A DNA stretch of 64,000 nucleotides. It comes from Deinococcus aquiradiocola. Lineage in GTDB: Bacteria; Deinococcota; Deinococci; Deinococcales; Deinococcaceae. A model generated the notes under the pieces. The model ran no database searches. It worked only from the letters and a program-made list of their open reading frames with translations, and was not told the DNA's origin. The position numbers were made by a program, and so were the translations under genes. The stretch lies in the NCBI RefSeq assembly GCF_014646915.1, contig NZ_BMOE01000014.1, positions 26,978-90,977 of the forward strand, given 5' to 3'. This document shows, piece by piece, positions 43,113 through 52,371 of this stretch. The first letter of the stretch is position 1. Every line of letters begins with the position of its first letter.

Positions 43113-46100
43113 CGTGTCAGGGAGACGGTGACCGGCGAGGGCCGGGCCGCCGATCAGGGCGGGGAGGGCGTGGGCGGGCACGGCGCGTGACAGGTGGTAG
43201 CCCTGCACGCGGTCGCAGCCGAGGGCGCGCAGCAGGTCGAGTTGCGCGCCGCTCTCCACGCCCTCGGCGATCACTTCGAGGTTCAGGGTCCGGGCGAGGC
43301 TGAGGATCGCCTGCACCATGCGGCGGTCGCTGCCGACCTCGTGCACGAAGGACCGGTCGATCTTCAGTCGGTCCACCGGCAGGCGGCGCAGGGCGCTGAG
43401 GCTGGAGTACCCGGTGCCGAAGTCGTCGATGGAGAGGCGCACGCCGAGCGCCTGCAGGGCGTGCATCCGTTCGATCACGGCGAGCGGGTCGTTCATGAGG
43501 AGGCCCTCGGTGAGTTCCAGTTCCAGCCGTTCGGGCGGCAGGTTCGCGGCCAGCAGTGCGGCGCGCACGTCCTGCACGAAGTCCGGCCGTTCGAACTGCA
43601 GGGCGGAGACGTTCACGGCGACGCTGATGGGCGCGCGGCCACCCGGCAGGGCGGCCGCTTCCCGGCACGCCTGCTGCAGCACCCAGCGGCCCGCCGGGTG
43701 GATCAGGCCGCTCGTCTCCAGGGCGGGCAGGAACTGTTCGGGGCCGAGCAGGCCCCGTTCGGGGTGCTGCCAGCGCAGCAGGGCCTCCAGGCCCACCAGC
43801 GTCCCGGCATGCAGGTCGTAGATCGGCTGGTAGTGCAGCACGAACTCGTGCCGGTCGAGGGCCTGCTGCAGGTCGCCGTACGGGTACTCGCGCGCGCGCA
43901 CGTAGCGGTGGTTCTGCATGTCGGTGCTGTAGACGCGGGCGGCGTTCTTGCCGCTGGCCTTGGCGTGGTACATGGCGGTGTCGGCGTGGCGGAGCAGGTC
44001 TTCGGGCGCGTGCCCGTCGCGCGGGAAGCACGCGAAGCCCAGGCTGGCGGACACGCGCACCTGCTCGCCGTCCAGCGCGAAGGGCCGTTCGAGGGTGGCC
44101 AGGAGGCGCGCGGCGAGGTCCGTCACGTCGTCCGGACGGGCCAGGTCCGTGAGGATGAGCGTGAACTCGTCGCCGCCCATGCGGGCCACGGTGTCGCCGG
44201 GCCGCAGTTCGGCCGTCACGCGCTCCGCGACGGCGCGCAGCAGCTGGTCGCCGACGTCGTGCCCGAGCGAGTCGTTGATGGCCTTGAAGTGGTCGAGGTC
44301 CAGGAACGCGACGGCGCCCGCGCGTCCGGTCGTGAGCGCCTGCCGCAGCCGGTCCTGGAACAGCGTGCGGTTCGGGAGGCCGGTCAGCGGGTCGTGCTGC
44401 GCCTGGTGCGCGAGTCGCGCTTCGGTCTGGCGGCGGTCGGTGATGTCGGTGAAGGACGACACGACCGCGAACGGCAGCGTCTCGTCGGGCCGCACGAGCA
44501 GGCGGGCGTTCACGGACAGCCACATGATCGGCTGCCGGGGCCGTGTGAGGCCCACCACGACGTTCGACTGCGGCTCGCCGCGGCGCAGGGCGACCATGGA
44601 GGGCAGGTCCTGCCGGTCGAGCGGCTGGCCGTGCGTGTCGAGCACCTCCCAGTCGGAGTCCGTCAGGCGGTGCCCGACGATGTCCGGGAGCGTCCCGCCG
44701 AACAGGTGCGCGGCGCGGGCGTTGAAGGACGTGAGTCGCCCCTCGGCGTCCTGCACCAGTACGCCCTCGTCCAGGCCGTCCAGCACGGTGCGCAGCCGGG
44801 CCTCGCTCTCGCGCAGGGAGCGTTCCAGGTGCTGCTGTTCGGTGATGTCGCGTCCTTCCGCGGCGATGTACGCGACGCGGCCTGCCGTGTCCAGCACGGG
44901 GCGGAGCGTGAGGTCCACCTCGCGCCGGTCGTGCGGGTCGCGGCCCAGCCCGATCCCGAACCTCACGGTGTCGCCCTGCCCGGCCAGCCGGACGGCTTCC
45001 TCCAGCCGGTGCGGGTCGAGCGGCACGTCGTCCGTGACGGGCTGCCACCACGGCAGCGTCCAGAAGCGCCGCCCGAGCGCCTCTCGGGCCGGGGTGAGCG
45101 TGGCACGCAGGGCGGCGTCGTTGACTTCCAGCAGCGTCCCGTCGCGGCTGAGCAGCGCCGTGAAGTGGAAGGCGTGCTGGAAGTGCAGGCCGAACCTCAG
45201 CAGGCGCTGCAGGGGCGCGTTCAGGCGGAACAGCAGCGGCAGCGCGAGCAGGAAGCCGAGCAGGCCCACTGCGAGCGCCGTGAGCTGCATGCGGCGGTAC
45301 TGGGCGCGCACCTCGCCGTTGAAGTCGCTGGCGGGCGCATGCACGCCGACCAGCCAGCGCCGGCCGTGCCCGATGTCGAGGGGCTGCATCAGGCCGTAGT
45401 ACGCCTCCTGTCCCACCCGGAAGGTCTGCAGGCCGGACGGTTCGCCCTGCTGGACGTTCAGGTACATCTGCTGGACGGGGCGGCCGAGGTTCATCAGGCG
45501 CGGCAGGTCGCGGGTGCTGTGCCCGAACACCGTCTCGATGCCGGGGTACGCGACGGCCAGGCCGCCCGCCGTGCCGATCACGGCCGCGCCGTGCGCGCTG
45601 AACGGCACGCGCGTCAGAAAGCCTGTCAGGGCGCTGAGGGCCACGTCGGTTCCCACGATGCCGCGCACGTGGCCCTGCACGTCCCGCAGGGCCACGGCGG
45701 CCGTGACGCCCGGAATCTGCTTCGCGAAGAACACGTAGGGGTCCGTCCACACGAGGGCCTGCGCGACGGCGGCGGCGCGGTACCAGGGCCGCACGCGGGG
45801 ATCGTAGGTGTCGGCGGGGTCCACGTGGGCGCTGAGCTGCTGCTGCGTGCAGGTCCATTCGCTCAGGCGCACCTGTCGCCGTCCGCCGGTCAGGACGATG
45901 CGTTTGCCGTGCACGCGGTGGCCCGGGTCGCGGCCCATCAGCACGAAGCTGCCGTCGGGCCGCGCGAGGTAGATGTTCTCGACTTCCGGGGTGGTGCACA
46001 GCACGCTCAGGAATTCGCCTTCCAGGCGCGCGTCGTCGTTCAGGGGCAGCTGGCCGTACTGCAGGCGCGTGCGCGTCAGGTCGGCCGCCTGCACGGCGGG

Positions 46101-46322
46101 CGCGAGGTACCGGCGGGTGCTGTCGCTGGCACGCGCCACGAGGTCGTGCATGAGGGTGGCCGCGTTCGCCTGCACGATCTTCTCGGTGTGGCTGCGTTCG
46201 GACGCGAGCACCCCGATGATGGTGAGGCCCTGCACGACAAACAGCAGGGCAAGCAGCGAGAACCGCAGCAGCGCAGGCCGGAGCGGTCGGGAGGTGAGGG
46301 GGGAGTGGGAGGGCGGCGGCAT
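43104..46322 (-). CDS. dCache-PAS-GGDEF-EAL cyclic-di-GMP protein (1072 aa)
   Basis: Membrane protein that senses an external signal and makes and/or breaks c-di-GMP. TM1 (about 18-40), an extracytoplasmic dCache-like domain (about 45-340), TM2 (about 344-365), two PAS domains (about 380-620), GGDEF (ARMGGDEF near 715) and EAL (EALLRW near 843, ELTEGLL, DDFGTGYSSLSAL, EGVESG). The product-inhibition I-site RPGD lies five residues before GGDEF. Both catalytic signatures look intact, so the net direction cannot be predicted. No partner effector is adjacent. Confidence 0.92.
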   Translation of the reverse strand: MPPPSHSPLTSRPLRPALLRFSLLALLFVVQGLTIIGVLASERSHTEKIVQANAATLMHDLVARASDSTRRYLAPAVQAADLTRTRLQYGQLPLNDDARLEGEFLSVLCTTPEVENIYLARPDGSFVLMGRDPGHRVHGKRIVLTGGRRQVRLSEWTCTQQQLSAHVDPADTYDPRVRPWYRAAAVAQALVWTDPYVFFAKQIPGVTAAVALRDVQGHVRGIVGTDVALSALTGFLTRVPFSAHGAAVIGTAGGLAVAYPGIETVFGHSTRDLPRLMNLGRPVQQMYLNVQQGEPSGLQTFRVGQEAYYGLMQPLDIGHGRRWLVGVHAPASDFNGEVRAQYRRMQLTALAVGLLGFLLALPLLFRLNAPLQRLLRFGLHFQHAFHFTALLSRDGTLLEVNDAALRATLTPAREALGRRFWTLPWWQPVTDDVPLDPHRLEEAVRLAGQGDTVRFGIGLGRDPHDRREVDLTLRPVLDTAGRVAYIAAEGRDITEQQHLERSLRESEARLRTVLDGLDEGVLVQDAEGRLTSFNARAAHLFGGTLPDIVGHRLTDSDWEVLDTHGQPLDRQDLPSMVALRRGEPQSNVVVGLTRPRQPIMWLSVNARLLVRPDETLPFAVVSSFTDITDRRQTEARLAHQAQHDPLTGLPNRTLFQDRLRQALTTGRAGAVAFLDLDHFKAINDSLGHDVGDQLLRAVAERVTAELRPGDTVARMGGDEFTLILTDLARPDDVTDLAARLLATLERPFALDGEQVRVSASLGFACFPRDGHAPEDLLRHADTAMYHAKASGKNAARVYSTDMQNHRYVRAREYPYGDLQQALDRHEFVLHYQPIYDLHAGTLVGLEALLRWQHPERGLLGPEQFLPALETSGLIHPAGRWVLQQACREAAALPGGRAPISVAVNVSALQFERPDFVQDVRAALLAANLPPERLELELTEGLLMNDPLAVIERMHALQALGVRLSIDDFGTGYSSLSALRRLPVDRLKIDRSFVHEVGSDRRMVQAILSLARTLNLEVIAEGVESGAQLDLLRALGCDRVQGYHLSRAVPAHALPALIGGPALAGHRLPDTPA

Positions 46323-46504
46323 GGAGGGGTACGGACCTGTACGGGTCCGGTCCAGGCGAGTGTAGGTGAAGGCGTCTGTCAGTCCACTGTCTGCGGACCT
46401 TCATCCTCGCGTTCACAGCGTTCACAGGTGGTGCGCGGCCGCCTCGAACGCCGCGCGGGGCCTGCTCCGGGCGTGGGCCAGGGACGGTCCGGCCACCGTC
46501 CGGG

Positions 46505-48145
46505 TCAGTACGCGAAGTACACGAGGTCGTCCGGCACGTCCTGAGGGAGGGCGCGGGCAGGTCCCTGCTGCAGGGTGTTCAGGAGGGCGTGCGCGTCCTG
46601 CAGCGCGGCCGTCCAGGCGTCCTCGCGGGACTCGCCGGGCGTGGGGGCGGGCAGCGGCAGGTCGAAGAGGTCCGGGACGGGCAGGTCCGCGTCGGCGGGG
46701 TGCGACCACGCGCCCGTGCGCCAGTCGAAGGTGTACATCGGCACGAATTTCTCTCCGTGTTCCGCCACGAACTCGATGGCGGTCAGCAGGTACTGCAGTT
46801 CGGCCGCGTCGGTCCACGGCGCGAAGTTCAGGCGTGTCCAGCCGGGCTTCAGGCCCTCCAGGTCCGAGAGGATGCACGTCTGGTAGCGCAGGCTCGTCTC
46901 GTCGCTGATGTCGAGGAGCGCGTGCCCGTACGGTCCGGCGCACGCGCAGCCGCCGCGCGCCTGAATGCCGAACAGGTCGTTCAGGAGCCGCACCGCGAGG
47001 CGCGGGTGCAGGTACCGGCCCGCCCCGGTCCGCACCAGGAAGGACAGCACCGACAGGCGCGGCGAGTCGAGGTTCCCGAGCAGGTGCAGGCGCGGATTGC
47101 CGCGCAGGCGCGCGATGGCCTGCGTGACGAGGGCGTGCTCGCGCTCCATGATGCGGGCGGGCGTGAGCGTCTCCTTGACGCGGAACGCGAGGGCCGTGCG
47201 AATCTTGCCGCGGATGGCGGGCGTGCCCGCGTCCTCGCGCGCCTCGATGTCGTCCACGAAGGCGTGCCCCTGGCGGCTCACGAAGCGGACCGTGCCGCCG
47301 CCCGCCGTGCTGGGCGTCACGAGGTGGTACAGGTGCTGCTGGAAGCACAGCAGGCCGGGCGTGCCGGGACCGCCCACGAACTTGTGCGGGCTGAGGAACA
47401 CGGCGTCGTACCCGTCGGGACGGCCGGGCTTCATGTCGATCTGCACGTAGGGGCCGCTCGCGGCGAAGTCGAAGAAGGCGAGCGCGCCGTGCGCGTGCAG
47501 CATCCGCGCGACGCTGCGCGTGTCGGTCAGGAGGCCCGTCACGTTGCTGGCCGCGCTGAACGACCCGATGCGCGGGCGACCCAGGTACGCGGGGTCCTTG
47601 AGGGCTGACAGGAGCGCGTCCAGGTCCAGGTGCCCGCGCTCGCACAGCGGCAGTTCGACGACCTCGGCGAGCGATTCGCGCCAGCTGACCTCGTTGCTGT
47701 GGTGCTCGTACGGCCCGACGAACACCACGGGCCGCTGCTCGCGCGGCAGCGCCCCGAGGAGGCGGTCGCGGTGCTGGCTGGGGACGCTCAGGCCCAGGAT
47801 GTCCTGCAGGCGGCGCACGGCGGCCGTGCTGCCGGACCCGCAGAACACGAGTTTGCAGGTGTCGTCCGCGCCGAGCTGCGACTTGATGTACTCGCTCGCC
47901 TGGTGCGCGAGGGCAGTCGTCTGCGCGCCGCTGCGGCTGTCCTCGGTGTGCGTGTTGGCGTACAGCGGCATGACGCGCTCGGTGAGGGTGTCCTCCACCC
48001 AGCGCAGCGCGCGGCCGGACGCGATGTAGTCGGCGTACACGAGGCGGCGCGTGCCGAACGGCGTGCGGATGGCGCTTCCCTCTCCGATGAGCTGGGCGCG
48101 CACCCAGGCGAAGGCGTCGGTGGTGGCGTTCAGGGCAGCGGTCAT
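46505..48145 (-). CDS. PLP-dependent aminotransferase class V / cysteine desulfurase-like protein
   Basis: Fold-type I PLP enzyme of 546 aa. The PLP Lys (about residue 255) is in FLSPHKFVGGPGTPG. GSGSTAAVRRLQ and PYEHHSNEVSWRE form the cofactor pocket, and QARGGCACAGPYGH supplies cysteines near the place used by desulfurases. It is about 100-150 residues longer than SufS/IscS types, with a C-terminal extension (PMYTFDWRTGAWSHP). The ATG at 48145 follows TACAGT by 7 bases (leaderless); a GTG at 48154 is less likely. No Suf or Isc genes are nearby; the substrate is not known. Confidence 0.83.
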   Translation of the reverse strand: MTAALNATTDAFAWVRAQLIGEGSAIRTPFGTRRLVYADYIASGRALRWVEDTLTERVMPLYANTHTEDSRSGAQTTALAHQASEYIKSQLGADDTCKLVFCGSGSTAAVRRLQDILGLSVPSQHRDRLLGALPREQRPVVFVGPYEHHSNEVSWRESLAEVVELPLCERGHLDLDALLSALKDPAYLGRPRIGSFSAASNVTGLLTDTRSVARMLHAHGALAFFDFAASGPYVQIDMKPGRPDGYDAVFLSPHKFVGGPGTPGLLCFQQHLYHLVTPSTAGGGTVRFVSRQGHAFVDDIEAREDAGTPAIRGKIRTALAFRVKETLTPARIMEREHALVTQAIARLRGNPRLHLLGNLDSPRLSVLSFLVRTGAGRYLHPRLAVRLLNDLFGIQARGGCACAGPYGHALLDISDETSLRYQTCILSDLEGLKPGWTRLNFAPWTDAAELQYLLTAIEFVAEHGEKFVPMYTFDWRTGAWSHPADADLPVPDLFDLPLPAPTPGESREDAWTAALQDAHALLNTLQQGPARALPQDVPDDLVYFAY

Positions 48146-48230
48146 GCCTTCCACTGTACCTGCAGGCCGGGGGGCTTCATTGTTCCTTCAGACCCAGCGG
48201 CACGCAGGTTAGCCCGCGCAGACCTGGGGC

Positions 48231-48782
48231 CTACTGCGTCATGGTGACGCCGGACGCGCAGCCGAGCGCCGCTTCGGGCGCGGCGGGCCAACGGTCCCGG
48301 CCGTCCAGGAAGGCCTTCAGGCGCGCGTCGTTCACGCCCGCGAGCGGCAGTTGCGCGTTCCAGACGGTCGCCACGAGCGGCGTGCCCAGGCCGGGCACGG
48401 GGCTGAGCAGCACCTCGAGCGGCCTGACCTCCGGGTCGCCGGGCGCGGCGGAGCGGGCCAGCAGGGCCTGCAGTGCCTGCAGGTCGGCAGCGCTCAGGTC
48501 CGGGCGGTACGCGATCCACAGCGCGCCGCGCTCCAGGCTGTGCACCGCGTACTCGTCGTACACGGGCGCCGTGTAGTGCGCGCACTTCTGCCACATCGGG
48601 CTGTACGCGCCGCCCGCCGGGGGCGTCTGCGCGTACGCGATCCGGCCCTCCTGCTGCTGCCCGCCCGCGTACGCGTACGTCTGCAGGCCCTCGATGCCGG
48701 GCCGCGCGCACGCGCCGAGCGTCACGGCGAGCAGCGGCAGCAGCAGGAACACGCGGGAAGGGAGGAGGGACGGACGCAGCAT
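48231..48782 (-). CDS. DUF3105 lipoprotein
   Basis: Predicted lipoprotein of 183 aa (lipobox TLGAC), function unknown. [19 protein letters not shown] and [20 protein letters not shown] are characteristic of DUF3105. The start at 48782 is chosen because TAGCAT lies 7 bases upstream on the minus strand, again leaderless; an ATG at 48791 is also possible. The last residues include a second Cys (LGCASGVTM). Confidence 0.78.
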   Translation of the reverse strand: MLRPSLLPSRVFLLLPLLAVTLGACARPGIEGLQTYAYAGGQQQEGRIAYAQTPPAGGAYSPMWQKCAHYTAPVYDEYAVHSLERGALWIAYRPDLSAADLQALQALLARSAAPGDPEVRPLEVLLSPVPGLGTPLVATVWNAQLPLAGVNDARLKAFLDGRDRWPAAPEAALGCASGVTMTQ

Positions 48783-48895
48783 GCCGGTCATGCTACCCCA
48801 CCCGCCGGAAGCGGCCGTCCGCATCACGCGGGCGGGGCGCGCGGTGCGGTATCCGCAACATTTCGCGTCTGGTGGGCGTGATAGCTTCCGGCCAT

Positions 48896-50344
<1,449 letters not shown>

Positions 50345-50796
50345 AGCAGGACGCCCGCCGGGAAGAACAGGACAGGTGAACAGGCAGGCCACGACCGTCA
50401 CGTGCGGGGTGGCCTGCTCCGCTGTCGGCCCTGAGCTGGCGTTCTGGGCTGGCGGTCCTGACCGGCACGCCACACGCCTGCGGCAGACTGCCGCTGCCCA
50501 CGCCTCCCCCGCCCTCCCCGTCAGGCTGTGGTGCGGCACCGGTCTTCTCGGCACACGGGCCTGTCAGAAAAGTGGCAGTGTGGAGCGTCCACACTGGAGG
50601 TGCATTCGGGTGGGTGCCGGGTGAGGCCCGGCTCAACGGTGGGTGGGGGCCGTTCTCAGGGCCAGGAGGTTGCGCACGCTATGCTGCTTCTGTTCGATAT
50701 CTCGTCGTCCCGGACTGCAGGTCCGTACGGTTCAAGCTCCGGAAGCACCGTGACTTCCGGGGGGCGGACGCTCCGGCCCGGACGTGGAGGCACCCC
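50345..50796 (+). promoter_or_regulatory. Structured leader region upstream of the GNAT gene
   Basis: About 450 bases. A perfect AGTGTGGA/TCCACACT hairpin lies at 50577-50595. A TATGCT box (50680-50685) could start a leader of about 105 bases with two perfect hairpins: CGGAC/GTCCG (50711-50725) and CCGGAAG/CTTCCGG (50739-50760). Alternatively, AGGAGGT (50664-50670) could serve a 39-codon ORF covering the same bases. The first 200 bases hold nothing I recognise. Confidence 0.45.
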
Positions 50797-50800
50797 TTGA
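50681..50800 (+). CDS. Possible 39-aa ORF overlapping the GNAT start
   Basis: Starts MLLLFDISSSRTAG and is rich in Ser, Gly and Thr. AGGAGGT lies 10 bases upstream of the ATG, and its TGA overlaps the GNAT start as TTGA (50797-50800). The overlap looks like translational coupling. The competing reading is that TATGCT here is a -10 box and the region is non-coding leader. Confidence 0.3.
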   Translation: MLLLFDISSSRTAGPYGSSSGSTVTSGGRTLRPGRGGTP

Positions 50801-51324
50801 AGTTTCACCCCATCGCCCTGCAACACGCTCCCCTCCTGCATCACCTGTACCTGCGCACCCCGGATTACTTCGCGCTGCTCGGCACGCGTCCCCCGTCGCT
50901 CGGCGAGGTGGAACGCGACGTGCAGACGGCCCTCTTCGACCCGCGCCGCTGCCTGGAACTCATCTACCCGGACGCGTCCGGTGACGCCGAACCGATCGGC
51001 AGCCTGGACTACAAGCTGGACTTCCCGGAGGCGGGCGACGTGACCATCAATCTGCTCCTCATCCGCGGGGACCTGCAGAGCAGCGGTCTCGGGCAGCAGG
51101 CGGTCCGGCACCTGGAGATGCGCCTGCAGACTGCACCGCATGCCAACACGGCCCGCGAGCTGCACGCGCCGCGCCTGCTGGCGAGCGTGCTGGGCGTCAA
51201 CCCGCGCGCCGTGGCGTTCTGGCAGCGGCTGGGGTTCAGTTTCGCGACGGACGCGCGTCCCGTCATGACGTGGTACGCCAAGCCGCTCGGGCATTCGTCC
51301 GCGCCACTCGCCGCGACCAGCTGA
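50797..51324 (+). CDS. GNAT family N-acetyltransferase
   Basis: Acetyl-CoA-dependent acetyltransferase of 175 aa; substrate unknown. The fold is visible in [41 protein letters not shown], the pyrophosphate-binding turn [13 protein letters not shown], and the late [16 protein letters not shown]. The start is taken as TTG because GGAGG lies 6 bases upstream and no ATG/GTG fits; the region upstream in frame is atypical. Confidence 0.78.
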   Translation: MKFHPIALQHAPLLHHLYLRTPDYFALLGTRPPSLGEVERDVQTALFDPRRCLELIYPDASGDAEPIGSLDYKLDFPEAGDVTINLLLIRGDLQSSGLGQQAVRHLEMRLQTAPHANTARELHAPRLLASVLGVNPRAVAFWQRLGFSFATDARPVMTWYAKPLGHSSAPLAATS

Positions 51325-51388
51325 AACGCCTGCCCGGCGTTTTCCCCCGCGGTCCGGCCCTCGCGGCGTGGGCCGCTATTGTGTGGGC

Positions 51389-52141
51389 ATGATCGTCAAG
51401 TACGGCGGCAATGCCATGAAGAGCCCCGAGTTGCGCCGCGGGGTGGCGCGTGAACTGGCCGCGCTGCGGCGCGAGATGCCGGTCGTGGTCGTGCACGGCG
51501 GTGGTCCCGCCATCGAGCGGGAACTGCAGGCACGCGGCGCACGGAGCCGCTTCGTGGACGGACTGCGCGTCACGTCCCCGGACGTGATGGACATCGTCGA
51601 GATGGCGCTGTGCAAGCTGAACAAGGAACTCAGCCAGGACCTCGGGAACGCCGTCGGCCTGATGGGCCGCGACAGCGACCTGCTGCGCGGCACGCTGCTC
51701 GACCCGGTCCGGCTGGGCCGCGTGGGCGAGGTGCGGCACGTCAACACGGACCTGCTGCGCACGCTGCTCGGGGCGGGCATCACGCCCGTGGTCGGGTGTG
51801 TGGCCGTCGCGGACGACGGGGACGCCCTGAACGTGAACGCCGACACGGCCGCCGGGGCGGTGGCGGGCGCGATGGGTGAGGGCGTGCTGTTCCTGACGGA
51901 CGTGGACGGCGTGTACCGGCAGTACCCGGACCCGCAGAGCCTCGCGCCGACCCTGACGCGCGCCGAGGTGCAGGGCGGCATCCGGGACGGCTGGATCGCG
52001 GGCGGCATGCTCCCGAAGGTCGGTGCGGCCCTCTCGGCGCTGGAGGCGGGCGCACCTTTCGCGATCATCGCGAGTGGCATGCGGCCCGGAACGGTCGAGG
52101 CGGCCGCGCGCGGTCAGGCGGGCACGCGCCTGCTGCCCTGA
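51389..52141 (+). CDS. argB: Acetylglutamate kinase
   Basis: Phosphorylates N-acetylglutamate in arginine biosynthesis. The 250 aa product has the amino-acid-kinase pattern [62 protein letters not shown] and [11 protein letters not shown]. The RFVDGLRVT motif matches ArgB rather than the LysZ proteins of the LysW pathway, though a dual role is possible in this phylum. TATTGT (51377-51382) lies 6 bases before the ATG; leaderless. No other arg genes are adjacent. Confidence 0.88.
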   Translation: MIVKYGGNAMKSPELRRGVARELAALRREMPVVVVHGGGPAIERELQARGARSRFVDGLRVTSPDVMDIVEMALCKLNKELSQDLGNAVGLMGRDSDLLRGTLLDPVRLGRVGEVRHVNTDLLRTLLGAGITPVVGCVAVADDGDALNVNADTAAGAVAGAMGEGVLFLTDVDGVYRQYPDPQSLAPTLTRAEVQGGIRDGWIAGGMLPKVGAALSALEAGAPFAIIASGMRPGTVEAAARGQAGTRLLP

Positions 52142-52164
52142 CCCTGACGACTGGCGCGGCTCAT

Positions 52165-52241
52165 ACGGTGTTGAGCTGAACGTTTGGAGTTCAGCCGAGC
52201 GGAACGCGGAGCCGCCGCCCGGCCGCGAGGATCAACACCGT
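52165..52241. repeat. Palindromic intergenic repeat, copy A
   Basis: Ends are perfect 10-bp inverted repeats (ACGGTGTTGA and TCAACACCGT). An inner hairpin GCTGAAC-7 bases-GTTCAGC follows the left end. It lies directly after argB. Confidence 0.8.
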
Positions 52242-52244
52242 CTC

Positions 52245-52371
52245 ATACGGTTTTGAGCTGAACTTGTAGAGTTCAGCCGAGCGAAGCGAGCACCAAAAAG
52301 TACGGTTTGGAGGAGATGGAAGGGATGTCGGTGCTGTTTCCGGCATCCCTGGAATCGGATCAAAACCGTAT
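52245..52371. repeat. Palindromic intergenic repeat, copy B
   Basis: Ends are perfect 12-bp inverted repeats (ATACGGTTTTGA and TCAAAACCGTAT). It has the same inner GCTGAAC/GTTCAGC hairpin as copy A plus a further stem GGGATG/CATCCC (52322-52350). The right end overlaps the stop codon of the SARP-like gene. Relative to copy A, the end base pair G-C is T-A, changed on both sides. Confidence 0.82.

Noticed and set aside
51389..52141. LysZ of the LysW lysine pathway
   Set aside because: The RFVDGLRVT substrate motif is of ArgB type and no lysW, lysX or lysY lies nearby; a dual role is not excluded.
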